Origin: Clostridiales bacterium
Lineage (GTDB): Bacteria; Bacillota; Clostridia; Christensenellales; Aristaeellaceae
Reading direction: 5' to 3'
DNA: 5,308 bases
Assembly: GCA_012512355.1 (NCBI GenBank)
Contig: JAAZEI010000288.1
Span: 1-5,308, forward strand
Shown here: piece after piece, positions 1 through 5,308 of the stretch
Position numbering within the stretch: the first letter of the stretch is position 1
How the letters are laid out: each line of letters opens with the position of its first letter
Position numbers and translations under genes: made by a program
The notes under the pieces: model-generated
The model's database searches: none
Seen by the model: the letters and a program-made list of their open reading frames with translations, nothing else
Told to the model about the DNA's origin: nothing

Positions 1-426
1 GCTAAAGTACAGTTCACTGGGGTTAGCGCCATTTTGATCAACTGTAATACTCTTTGACGATTCATCGTTCAGGGTATAGCCGGGCAGAAGATCATCCGGT
101 GATGCCTCAATGGTGAAGCTGCCGGCTTCTTCATACTGCCTTTGCTGGGGCGAGGCGACCTGCTCGCTATTTGGGCCTACATAATAAACAGTGACGATCG
201 CGGAAATTGCCGGCGCCTGATATTGATAAGTAAAATAAATATCTGCCGGATTGGCACCGGCCATATCAACAGTCAGGGTTCTGGGTTCTGTATCATAGGG
301 AATATAATTTTCCTGTAAATCGTATGGATCCGGATAGACAGTATGCGTGCCGCCCTCAAAAGTTTTTGTCTGAAGGCTGGCAACTTCCCGGTTGTCCTGG
401 TCTACATAGTGGATGCTGACTGTAGC
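1..426 (-). repeat. Two tandem MucBP-like protein repeats (second one cut by window edge)
   Basis: At the protein level, residues 161-229 (DNA 220-426) and 236-302 (DNA 1-201) align end to end: ATVSIHYVDQ with AIVTVYYVGP, EVASLQ with QVASPQ, a Tyr- and Pro-containing middle, LTVDMAGANPADIYF with ITVDQNGANPSELYF. The DNA of the two copies has diverged, so this is an old domain duplication rather than a recent DNA repeat. The strand pattern and about 70-residue period fit MucBP or a closely related beta-rich surface repeat. The family name comes from recognition by eye, without a profile search. Confidence 0.75.
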
Positions 427-906
427 ATCAGGAATAATCTGAGGTTCTTCCTCGGGCGGCAGAGGCTGAGCTGTCTGCCTGGAAATATAAAGTCTGTATT
501 CAGCGGCTGGATTGCCTGATGCATCCAAAGCCTGCACCAGAACAAAATTATCCTCTGAGGGGCTTTGCCCTGCATCGGGGCTGAATAAAGAAGAGACAGG
601 CTGGTCATTAGGTACAGAAAAGCCGCCGGCATACTGAGAAAAGTTGTCTGAAATATGCAGAATCGGATCTTTATTAAATGTCTGATCATCAAGATACAGC
701 CAAAAGCTGTTTGGATAATCGGGAAAAGTAAGGGGCACTGCAGCAGCTGTCATGGGGCTTCCATCATCAGCTGTCCAGCTCAGCGTAAAATCTACGGGGT
801 TCATGGGCGCCATTGCCAGCGTCGCCATTGGGCTCAGGCCTAAAAATAGCGCCAGAAACAAAGCGGCTAAACGTTGGGTGAAATGTGTCCTTTTGGCATT
901 AATCAT
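1..906 (-). CDS. Secreted protein with MucBP-like repeats, partial (3' end outside window)
   Basis: This frame is open for 302 codons from an ATG at 906 to the window edge, with no stop, so the protein is longer than seen. Residues 1-33 look like a signal peptide: a basic start (MINAKRTHFTQR), a hydrophobic core LAALFLALFLGLS, and likely cleavage after TLA (31) or AMA (33). Residues 34-145 are a unique region with no family I recognise. A proline/acid linker (PLPPEEEP, 148-155) leads into two related repeats at about 161-229 and 236-302, each opening with a TVxxxYV strand and closing with GANPxx(I/L)YF. This pattern resembles MucBP-type repeats of Gram-positive surface proteins, which in known cases bind mucins or glycans. 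More repeats and a cell-wall or membrane anchor may follow outside the window, but none is visible. The start is supported by AAGGAGG 8 bases upstream. The gene is transcribed divergently from the operon at 1122. Adhesin function is inference. Confidence 0.9.
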   Translation of the reverse strand, partial: MINAKRTHFTQRLAALFLALFLGLSPMATLAMAPMNPVDFTLSWTADDGSPMTAAAVPLTFPDYPNSFWLYLDDQTFNKDPILHISDNFSQYAGGFSVPNDQPVSSLFSPDAGQSPSEDNFVLVQALDASGNPAAEYRLYISRQTAQPLPPEEEPQIIPDATVSIHYVDQDNREVASLQTKTFEGGTHTVYPDPYDLQENYIPYDTEPRTLTVDMAGANPADIYFTYQYQAPAISAIVTVYYVGPNSEQVASPQQRQYEEAGSFTIEASPDDLLPGYTLNDESSKSITVDQNGANPSELYFS

Positions 907-914
907 GAGCAATG

Positions 915-921
915 CCTCCTT
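915..921 (-). promoter_or_regulatory. Ribosome binding site of the secreted repeat protein
   Basis: AAGGAGG reads on the minus strand, 8 bases before the ATG at 906. An in-frame TTG two codons upstream is only 2 bases from this site, too close to be the start, so the site fixes the ATG at 906. Confidence 0.88.
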
Positions 922-950
922 AGGTTCATAATGGGGTCTAAATCATTAAG

Positions 951-979
951 ATAATATTACGAAATTGTTTAATTGTCAA
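951..979 (-). promoter_or_regulatory. Sigma-A type promoter of the secreted repeat protein
   Basis: On the minus strand TTGACA (974-979, perfect -35) is followed after exactly 17 bases by TATTAT (951-956, five of six -10 bases). Transcription should start near 944, giving a leader of roughly 38 bases that includes the AAGGAGG site. The inverted repeat at 961-987 covers the -35 box and much of the spacer. Confidence 0.82.
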
Positions 980-987
980 ACAATTTC
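961..987. promoter_or_regulatory. Perfect 10-bp inverted repeat, probable repressor operator
   Basis: Arms GAAATTGTTT (961-970) and AAACAATTTC (978-987) are exact reverse complements around a 7-base centre. A second dyad is nested inside: AATTGT (971-976) and ACAATT (980-985) with a 3-base centre. Counting AATTG/CAATT cores, there are four in 33 bases (963, 971, 981, 991). The site lies over the -35 box of the minus-strand promoter, where a bound dimer would block RNA polymerase. The AT-rich ATTG...CAAT form resembles operators of MarR-type repressors, but no regulator gene is in the window and the family is a guess. There is no T-run, so it is not a terminator. Confidence 0.65.
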
Positions 988-1040
988 AAGCAATTACAGG
1001 CTTGTCTTTGCATGATTGCCTGTTAAAACTTACCCGTTTA

Positions 1041-1049
1041 TGTTACAAT
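1041..1049 (+). promoter_or_regulatory. Extended -10 promoter of the four-gene operon
   Basis: TGTTACAAT is a TGn extension plus TACAAT (1044-1049), five of six bases of the consensus -10. With 17-base spacing the -35 position (1021-1026, TGTTAA) is poor, as is common for extended -10 promoters. Transcription would begin near 1056, giving a leader of about 65 bases that contains the hairpin at 1091-1110. No other promoter was seen inside the operon. Confidence 0.55.
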
Positions 1050-1090
1050 AAATAGGCGTAGCAATATGCGAAATATATAGAAGTAGGGAA

Positions 1091-1110
1091 GCAGAGGGCA
1101 GAACCTCTGC
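1091..1110 (+). promoter_or_regulatory. Perfect leader hairpin at the translation start of the NYN gene
   Basis: GCAGAGG (1091-1097) and CCTCTGC (1104-1110) form a perfect 7-bp stem, five of the pairs GC, with a 6-base loop GCAGAA. It ends 11 bases before the TTG at 1122 and contains GAGGG (1094-1098), the only Shine-Dalgarno-like sequence besides GGGAA (1086-1090), which abuts the stem. Folding would hide GAGGG but bring GGGAA within 11 unpaired bases of TTG. It has no following T-run, so it is not a terminator. A role in translational control is inference. Confidence 0.6.
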
Positions 1111-1121
1111 ACAATAATGCA

Positions 1122-2117
1122 TTGAGTACATCAAAATTCGCCATCTTCGTTGACTTGGAAAACAGCGGCGCCAAGGTGGAGACTCTCAGTAACATCCTCG
1201 AAAAGGTTAAAATACGCGGCGATATGCTAATAGGCAAGGTATATGGCTATACGGACAGATTCAGTTCGCTCAAAGAGCTGCTGCTGTCCAATACTTTTAC
1301 AGTCGTGCCATCCCTTCGTTTTGGCGTTGCCCAAAAAAACAATGCCGACATCCTTTTGGTGCTGGATGCTTTGGAAGTTGCCTATCAGAACCCTCTGATC
1401 GACAGTTTTTGTATCGTGTCGGGTGACAGCGATTATGTTCCTCTGGTTGGCAAACTAAAAAGCATGGGCAAATTTGTCATGGGGATTTCACGCAGCGAAG
1501 TTGCAAGCAATATCTTTATCAATGCCTGCAATGAATTCCAGTTTTTGGAGTCGGTCGCTGTGCGGCGCAAACCCGAACCCAAGCGCAAAAAGACAGCAGA
1601 TGATGCGCAGGGTGATGACCTGGCTTTGCTCAAACTCATCGAGAGCGTCTTGGATGACAAGGTTGAGGAAGAAGAGATGTTTGCAAGCGAACTCAAAGGA
1701 GTGCTGCTGCGTCTTCGTCCGGACTTTAACGAAAAAACCTATGGTTTTGCTACTTTTGGAAAACTGCTGACAAGCCTGTCGGCCAAATACGGCACCATCA
1801 AGGTCAGAAGTGATAACTACAACGTACTGGTCTCCCTTGAAAGCGAAACCAGCGATACCGAAAAACAAAGCAGCCAGCTTACCCAGGACAATTGGGTAAA
1901 AGCCTTTAAAGAGCAGCTCGACCACTATAAATCCGATGGCTTTGACCGCATCAATCCCAGCATTTTAAAGGCGGACATCCAAAGCCTTTACCCTGATTTT
2001 ACAGAGAAGAGCATCGGATTTAAACGCTTCAGTGATGTGCTCAAAAACCTCGAGAAGGAATCAGTTTTGGGGCTTGAGATGGATGAACAGAAAAACATGC
2101 TCATCAAAATGCTGTAA
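1122..2117 (+). CDS. NYN-domain (PIN-like nuclease fold) protein with two OST-HTH/LOTUS-like domains
   Basis: Residues 5-145 match the NYN (LabA/DUF88-like) fold: FVDLEN (D11, N14), NNADILLVLDAL (D76, D82) and VSGDSDYVPLV (D102, D104) supply the acidic residues that bind metal in this family. A basic linker (RRKPEPKRKK, 148-157) follows. Residues 166-239 and 257-331 are two similar helical regions, sharing RPDFNEKTYGFATFGKLL / YPDFTEKSIGFKRFSDVL, the hallmark of OST-HTH (LOTUS) domains, which bind RNA. The expected role is cytoplasmic RNA binding or cleavage; substrate is unknown. The acidic site looks complete, so activity is plausible. First gene of the operon; its stop codon overlaps the ribosome binding site of the next gene. 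TTG at 1122 is chosen because the first beta strand begins at residue 5 and no ATG or GTG exists in frame before the stop at 1059. CTG at 1107, 8 bases after GAGGG, is a possible rare alternative. Confidence 0.92.
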   Translation: MSTSKFAIFVDLENSGAKVETLSNILEKVKIRGDMLIGKVYGYTDRFSSLKELLLSNTFTVVPSLRFGVAQKNNADILLVLDALEVAYQNPLIDSFCIVSGDSDYVPLVGKLKSMGKFVMGISRSEVASNIFINACNEFQFLESVAVRRKPEPKRKKTADDAQGDDLALLKLIESVLDDKVEEEEMFASELKGVLLRLRPDFNEKTYGFATFGKLLTSLSAKYGTIKVRSDNYNVLVSLESETSDTEKQSSQLTQDNWVKAFKEQLDHYKSDGFDRINPSILKADIQSLYPDFTEKSIGFKRFSDVLKNLEKESVLGLEMDEQKNMLIKML

Positions 2118-2121
2118 GGAG
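2115..2121 (+). promoter_or_regulatory. Ribosome binding site overlapping the NYN stop codon
   Basis: TAAGGAG begins with the stop codon of the NYN gene, so translation of the two genes is probably coupled. It is 5 bases from the GTG at 2127 and 11 bases from an in-frame ATG at 2133. Spacing does not decide cleanly between the two starts, and the difference is only two residues. Confidence 0.7.
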
Positions 2122-2126
2122 TAAAC

Positions 2127-3083
2127 GTGCGGATGAACCCAGTATATTCTGTCGTCATTCCCTGCTATAACGAAGAAGAAGTTATTACAGAAAGCTACCG
2201 GCGGCTGACGGATGCTCTGCTTTTGTTGAACGAAAGCTATGAACTGATATTTATCAATGACGGTTCAAAGGATAAGACCAGCGCGATGCTCGATGAGCTC
2301 GCTGACGAAGACACTCATGTTCGCGTCATTCATTTTGCCAGAAATGCAGGCCACCAGATTGCAGTCTCAGCCGGTCTTGACTATGCGGCAGGTGATGCCG
2401 TCGTTATTATTGACGCGGATCTGCAAGACCCGCCTGAACTTATCCCCCAGATGGCAGCCATGTGGAAAAACGGGGTGCAGGTAGTCTACGGCAAAAGAAG
2501 AAGCCGCTCGGGAGAAAGCTTTCTGAAGTTAAAAACAGCGGATTTATATTATAAGGTCATGCAAAATCTGACCAACGACGCTTTTCCCCGCGACACGGGA
2601 GACTTTAGACTGGTCGATAGGCAAGTAGCGGACGTGATTCGTGATATGCCCGAGCATGCCCGTTATCTGCGCGGCATGTTTGCCTGGGCAGGCTTCAGAC
2701 AGGAAGCCCTGCTGTATGACCGTGATAAACGCTTTGCCGGTGAAACGCACTATCCCCTCAAAAAAATGCTGAAGCTTGCCGCTGACGGCATCATGAGCTT
2801 TTCCGACAAGCCGCTTAAACTGCCGCTATGGCTGGGCCTTGGCTGGCTTGGGCTAAGCGGTATCACGTTGCTTGTCTCACTCTTGGCTCAGCTGCTGGGC
2901 AAAACGGTGGGTTTATGGTGGCTGGCAGGCCTCAACGGCCTGATTGGCGGCAGTATCCTCCTATCCCTGGGCATCATGGGCGGTTACATTGCCCGCATCT
3001 ATGAGGAAGCAAAAGGCAGGCCCCTATATATTGTCGGAAGAACCAAAGGCTTTCCCGATGACGCCCTTCGCACGAAAGGATAG
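2127..3083 (+). CDS. Membrane-anchored family 2 glycosyltransferase, GtrB/DPM1 type
   Basis: The family moves a sugar from a nucleotide sugar to undecaprenyl (or dolichyl) phosphate at the cytoplasmic face of the membrane; the product is then flipped and used to decorate glycans, lipids or proteins. The GT-A domain spans about residues 5-225: IPCYNEE (11-17), INDGSKDKT (43-51), FARNAGHQ (70-77), DADLQDPPE (96-104, with the metal-binding DxD at D96/D98), DTGDFRLVDR (156-165), RYLRGMFAWAG (179-189) and RFAGETHYPLKKM (202-214), all in family order. Two membrane segments follow at about 231-257 and 264-290, the usual GtrB layout. At 318 residues it is of normal length and no motif is missing. The sugar cannot be read from sequence; glucose is common in GtrB. 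It sits 9 bases after the NYN gene and 2 before the ABC-like gene. Start GTG at 2127; ATG at 2133 is possible. Confidence 0.93.
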   Translation: MRMNPVYSVVIPCYNEEEVITESYRRLTDALLLLNESYELIFINDGSKDKTSAMLDELADEDTHVRVIHFARNAGHQIAVSAGLDYAAGDAVVIIDADLQDPPELIPQMAAMWKNGVQVVYGKRRSRSGESFLKLKTADLYYKVMQNLTNDAFPRDTGDFRLVDRQVADVIRDMPEHARYLRGMFAWAGFRQEALLYDRDKRFAGETHYPLKKMLKLAADGIMSFSDKPLKLPLWLGLGWLGLSGITLLVSLLAQLLGKTVGLWWLAGLNGLIGGSILLSLGIMGGYIARIYEEAKGRPLYIVGRTKGFPDDALRTKG

Positions 3084-3085
3084 CC

Positions 3086-4177
3086 ATGGACCTCCAGACT
3101 TCCCCTAGGCTGTCAGTTCGAGGCTTGAAAAAAAATTACAAACATCAAGAGATTTTCAAAGGGCTGTACCTGGATGTCCATCCGGGACAAGTCGTTTTTC
3201 TATTGGGGTTTGAAGATGCAGACAAAAGCTGCCTGCTTGGCACAATCGCCGGCTTTGATTCGCCGACTCGCGGCGACATTTTTTTTGAAAACAAAAAGAT
3301 TACCAACGACTGGATTTCCTCCAGTAAACTTTTATATATAAGGCGTACCGGAAAGCAATATTTGTATGGCCGTGTCAAGCAGCGCATCACCGGCTGGCAG
3401 GAAAAAAGCGGCAAAGCGCAGGACGCTGACCCCTTGGACATCGTGGGCCTCAAAGCTGCTGAGGATAGTTTATGCCGCGGCTTAACAGCGCAGCAGCGGC
3501 AAAGGTTATCCCTGGCACAGGCACTGACACTGCTGCCCAGGCTGCTGCTGGTGGATGGCGCGATTGATGATCTTCCCGATGCGGATCGGACAAAAATTCT
3601 GAAAAGCCTCATCAGCTCCGCACATAAAAACGGCATGGCTGTGCTTTATGCAACCCACCATGCACAGGACGCTCTGGCCTTTGGTGACCAGACAGCTATA
3701 TTGGCAAATGGACGCATCCTGCAGCAGGACACCCCCATGAATGTTTACAAGCAACCCGGAAGCGCTGCCTGCGCCCAGCTGACGGGCGAGTGCATCCTGC
3801 TGCAAGGCAAGGCAACGGCGGTTAAGGACGAAACTGTTTTTGTCGATGTGGCCGGTCTTGGCTTCACCTGTTTTAGTGAAAACTGGATATCACCGGGCGA
3901 ACCCCTCTTGATTTGTTTGCGCCCTGAGCATATTTTTTGGGGCCACGAGGCAAACCCCGGCTATTTAACCAATGTATCCGCCATTTTAAGAGAACACACC
4001 AAAGTGCCCGGCGGTCACAGGGTTACTTTCGAACTTAAAAATGGGATTCAGATTGCTGTCACCTTAAAAAAACCCGCCGCCAAGCTTGCGGTAAATGATC
4101 ATTGCCTGCTTTGGTTTGATACCAAAAACTCAGCGCTTATCCCCTGTCAAAGCAACATGGATGAGGATAACAAGTGA
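3086..4177 (+). CDS. Degenerate ABC ATPase-like protein (PotA/MalK/CysA type), probable pseudo-ATPase
   Basis: Length (363) and layout fit import-type ATPases: nucleotide-binding domain about 8-234, TOBE-like region about 236-352 (LICLRPEHI at 275-283). Retained: Tyr18 at the A-loop position, Walker A Lys47-Ser48, Walker B Asp157, and H-loop His191 in YATHHAQDAL. Lost: Walker A reads GFEDADKSC (41-49), with Asp46 where Gly precedes Lys; LSGGQ is LTAQQ (133-137); the Walker B DEP is DGA (157-159), so the catalytic Glu is Gly158; the D-loop reads DDLPD. The Q-loop stretch (IRRTGKQYLYGRV, 85-97) has Arg where Gln is expected, by rough alignment. Family knowledge says these changes should stop hydrolysis, while nucleotide binding may survive. 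The frame is intact, so this is not a decaying pseudogene. No permease or binding protein is nearby. AAAGGA lies 5 bases before the ATG, and the 3' end overlaps murG by 4 bases. A regulatory or scaffold role in envelope synthesis is inference; a heavily diverged transporter subunit is the alternative. Confidence 0.88.
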   Translation: MDLQTSPRLSVRGLKKNYKHQEIFKGLYLDVHPGQVVFLLGFEDADKSCLLGTIAGFDSPTRGDIFFENKKITNDWISSSKLLYIRRTGKQYLYGRVKQRITGWQEKSGKAQDADPLDIVGLKAAEDSLCRGLTAQQRQRLSLAQALTLLPRLLLVDGAIDDLPDADRTKILKSLISSAHKNGMAVLYATHHAQDALAFGDQTAILANGRILQQDTPMNVYKQPGSAACAQLTGECILLQGKATAVKDETVFVDVAGLGFTCFSENWISPGEPLLICLRPEHIFWGHEANPGYLTNVSAILREHTKVPGGHRVTFELKNGIQIAVTLKKPAAKLAVNDHCLLWFDTKNSALIPCQSNMDEDNK

Positions 4178-5235
4178 AAAAAATCGTACTCACCGGCGGC
4201 GGAACTGCCGGCCACGTCACCCCCCAGCTGGCTTTAATCCCCCGATTAAAGGAGCTGGGATATGACATTCATTATATCGGATCCCGCCAGGGCATAGAAA
4301 AAAGCCTGATGGCACAGCAGCCCGTTACTTACCACGCCATCAAAACAGGCAAGCTGCGCCGTTACTTTGATTGGAAAAATTTTACGGACCCTTTTTTGGT
4401 TATCGCAGGTGCCTTTGCAAGTTTGCGGCTGATGCGCCAAATCAAGCCCGATGTCTGCTTTAGCAAAGGCGGTTTTGTGGCAGTGCCCGTGGTCATCGCC
4501 GCCCGGATGAAGAAAGTGCCAGTGCTGGCGCATGAAAGCGACCTGACGCCCGGCCTGGCCAATCGCATCAGCGCCAAATTCTCAAAAAAAGTCGCGACCA
4601 CTTTTCCCGAGTGCGCCAAAACATTGGGACAAAAAGGAATTTTCACCGGCACTCCCCTGAGGCCTGAACTGTTTTCCGGTTCACGCGAAAAAGGTCTTAA
4701 GCTAGCTGGCTTTGATGGTGCCAAGCCGGTGCTGATGATGATGGGCGGCAGCCAGGGAGCCCAAAGTCTAAACAAGGTGCTGCGAGAAGCGCTGCCTCAG
4801 CTTCTTCCACAATTTGACGTGCTGCACCTTTGCGGCAAAGGGAACATAACGCAGGAATTAACTGAAACCCGCGGCTATTTTCAAGCGGAGTTTTTGGACA
4901 GTCCCCTGCCCGATGCTTTGGCCTGCGCCGATTTTGTGCTCAGCCGGGCAGGCTCCAATGCACTATATGAGTTTGCGGCATTGGGCAAACCGATGCTGCT
5001 GGTTCCCATCCCGCTCAGCGCCAGCCGCGGGGACCAAATCCTCAACGCCAAAAGTTTTGAAGAGCGCGGGTTGGCTCAGGTGCTCTTGCAGGAAGATCTC
5101 AGTGCAACCAGCCTGAGTGCCGCTATTAAAAGACTTCAGACAGACGCCGCGATGCTGCGCCGCAACCTGATGAACGCTCCGGCTGCGGACGGAACTGACA
5201 AAGTGATAGAGCTCATCGGACTCATACAGAATTAA
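4174..5235 (+). CDS. murG: MurG, lipid I N-acetylglucosaminyltransferase
   Basis: MurG transfers GlcNAc from UDP-GlcNAc to lipid I, giving lipid II, the peptidoglycan building block, on the inner face of the cytoplasmic membrane. Seen: TGGGTAGHVTP (7-17), the N-terminal glycine-rich loop and His; KLRRYFDWKNFTDPF (60-74); FSKGGFVAVPV (96-106); HESDLTPGLANRI (120-132); GGSQGAQ (191-197); and the donor-binding block SRAGSNALYEFAALGKP (257-273) with RGDQILNA (285-292), where Glu266 and Gln288 match the conserved sugar-nucleotide contacts. At 353 residues it is full length, GT-B fold, no membrane span. The HESD form rather than HEQN marks the clostridial / B. cereus MurG2-like branch. Start is GTG at 4174, overlapping the previous stop (GTGA); GAGGA (4163-4167) lies 6 bases upstream, so translation is probably coupled. 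No mur, fts or mra neighbour is seen, so it may lie outside the usual division cluster and a second murG could exist elsewhere. Confidence 0.95.
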   Translation: MKKIVLTGGGTAGHVTPQLALIPRLKELGYDIHYIGSRQGIEKSLMAQQPVTYHAIKTGKLRRYFDWKNFTDPFLVIAGAFASLRLMRQIKPDVCFSKGGFVAVPVVIAARMKKVPVLAHESDLTPGLANRISAKFSKKVATTFPECAKTLGQKGIFTGTPLRPELFSGSREKGLKLAGFDGAKPVLMMMGGSQGAQSLNKVLREALPQLLPQFDVLHLCGKGNITQELTETRGYFQAEFLDSPLPDALACADFVLSRAGSNALYEFAALGKPMLLVPIPLSASRGDQILNAKSFEERGLAQVLLQEDLSATSLSAAIKRLQTDAAMLRRNLMNAPAADGTDKVIELIGLIQN

Positions 5236-5256
5236 ATGTGATTAATTTTTACTACA

Positions 5257-5286
5257 TGGACAGAGCCGCAAGCTATATGCTATGAT
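5257..5286 (+). promoter_or_regulatory. Sigma-A type promoter after murG
   Basis: TGGACA (5257-5262, five of six -35 bases), an 18-base spacer, then TATGAT (5281-5286, five of six -10 bases) preceded by TGC, an extended -10. It points out of the window, so a separately promoted gene probably starts just beyond the right edge. No hairpin with a T-run was found between the murG stop and this promoter, so the operon transcript may read through. Confidence 0.6.
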
Positions 5287-5308
5287 TTATTGCAAAATTC
5301 TCTACAAA

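Noticed and set aside
402..843. Open frames in other frames within the secreted repeat gene, on both strands (655-843 plus, 402-692 minus)
   Set aside because: They overlap the 302-codon minus-strand gene that has a signal peptide, repeats, ribosome binding site and promoter; their translations look like no protein family.
961..987. Inverted repeat as a rho-independent terminator
   Set aside because: The stem is AT-rich, no T-run follows on either strand, and it lies upstream of both divergent genes over a promoter.
1080..1101. G-quadruplex in the leader as a LOTUS-domain target
   Set aside because: Only two GGG runs are present (1086-1088, 1096-1098); four would be needed for an intramolecular structure.
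1091..1110. Leader hairpin as a terminator or attenuator
   Set aside because: The sequence after the stem (ACAATAATGC) has no T-run, and no alternative antiterminator pairing was found by eye.
1488..1925. 145-codon antisense open frame inside the NYN gene
   Set aside because: It lies fully opposite conserved NYN/OST-HTH coding sequence and has no recognisable motif or convincing ribosome binding site; it is a shadow of codon bias.
3145..3805. Antisense open frames inside the ABC-like gene
   Set aside because: Cysteine- and serine-rich translations without domains, opposite a gene with clear homology; no promoter or ribosome binding site seen.
3086..4177. The ABC-like gene as an ordinary decaying pseudogene
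   Set aside because: It has no internal stop or frameshift in 363 codons, a proper ribosome binding site, tight spacing on both sides, and the Walker A Lys, Walker B Asp and H-loop His are kept. Catalytic motifs are changed but the gene is intact.

Overview
The window looks like chromosome from a low-to-mid GC, Gram-positive bacterium, most likely a member of the Clostridia (Bacillota). The reasons are an AAGGAGG ribosome binding site, sigma-A style promoters, a MurG of the clostridial type (its H-E-S-D motif and LRRYFD-x-KNF segment match my memory of Clostridium and Bacillus cereus group MurG proteins), and a secreted protein with MucBP-like repeats. Genus cannot be assigned from the sequence alone. 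No mobile element, tRNA, rRNA or CRISPR array was seen.

Layout: positions 1-906 on the minus strand hold the N-terminal 302 codons of a secreted protein whose 3' end lies outside the window. It has a signal peptide, a unique N-terminal region and two MucBP-like repeats. Its near-consensus promoter (951-979) is overlapped by a perfect 10-bp inverted repeat (961-987), a likely operator. The 215-bp divergent intergenic region also carries an extended -10 promoter pointing right (1041-1049) and a perfect 7-bp hairpin (1091-1110) just before the start of the next gene.

Positions 1122-5235 on the plus strand form one tight operon of four genes with gaps of 9, 2 and -4 bases: a NYN-domain protein with two OST-HTH (LOTUS)-like domains, a membrane-anchored family 2 glycosyltransferase of the GtrB/DPM1 type, an ABC ATPase-like protein of the PotA/MalK/CysA type, and murG. 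Three of the four genes use TTG or GTG starts. A good promoter (5257-5286) lies just after murG and should serve a gene beyond the right edge.

How they may work together: MurG makes lipid II, and the GtrB-like enzyme probably loads a sugar onto undecaprenyl phosphate, so both act on lipid-carrier chemistry at the inner face of the membrane. The NYN/OST-HTH protein looks like an RNA-binding or RNA-cutting regulator. The most unusual member is the ABC protein: it keeps the fold-defining length, the Walker A Lys-Ser, the Walker B Asp, the H-loop His and a TOBE-like C-terminus. It has lost the Walker A Gly before Lys, the LSGGQ signature, the catalytic Glu and probably the Q-loop Gln. No permease is nearby. 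It looks like an intact pseudo-ATPase retained in a cell-wall precursor operon.
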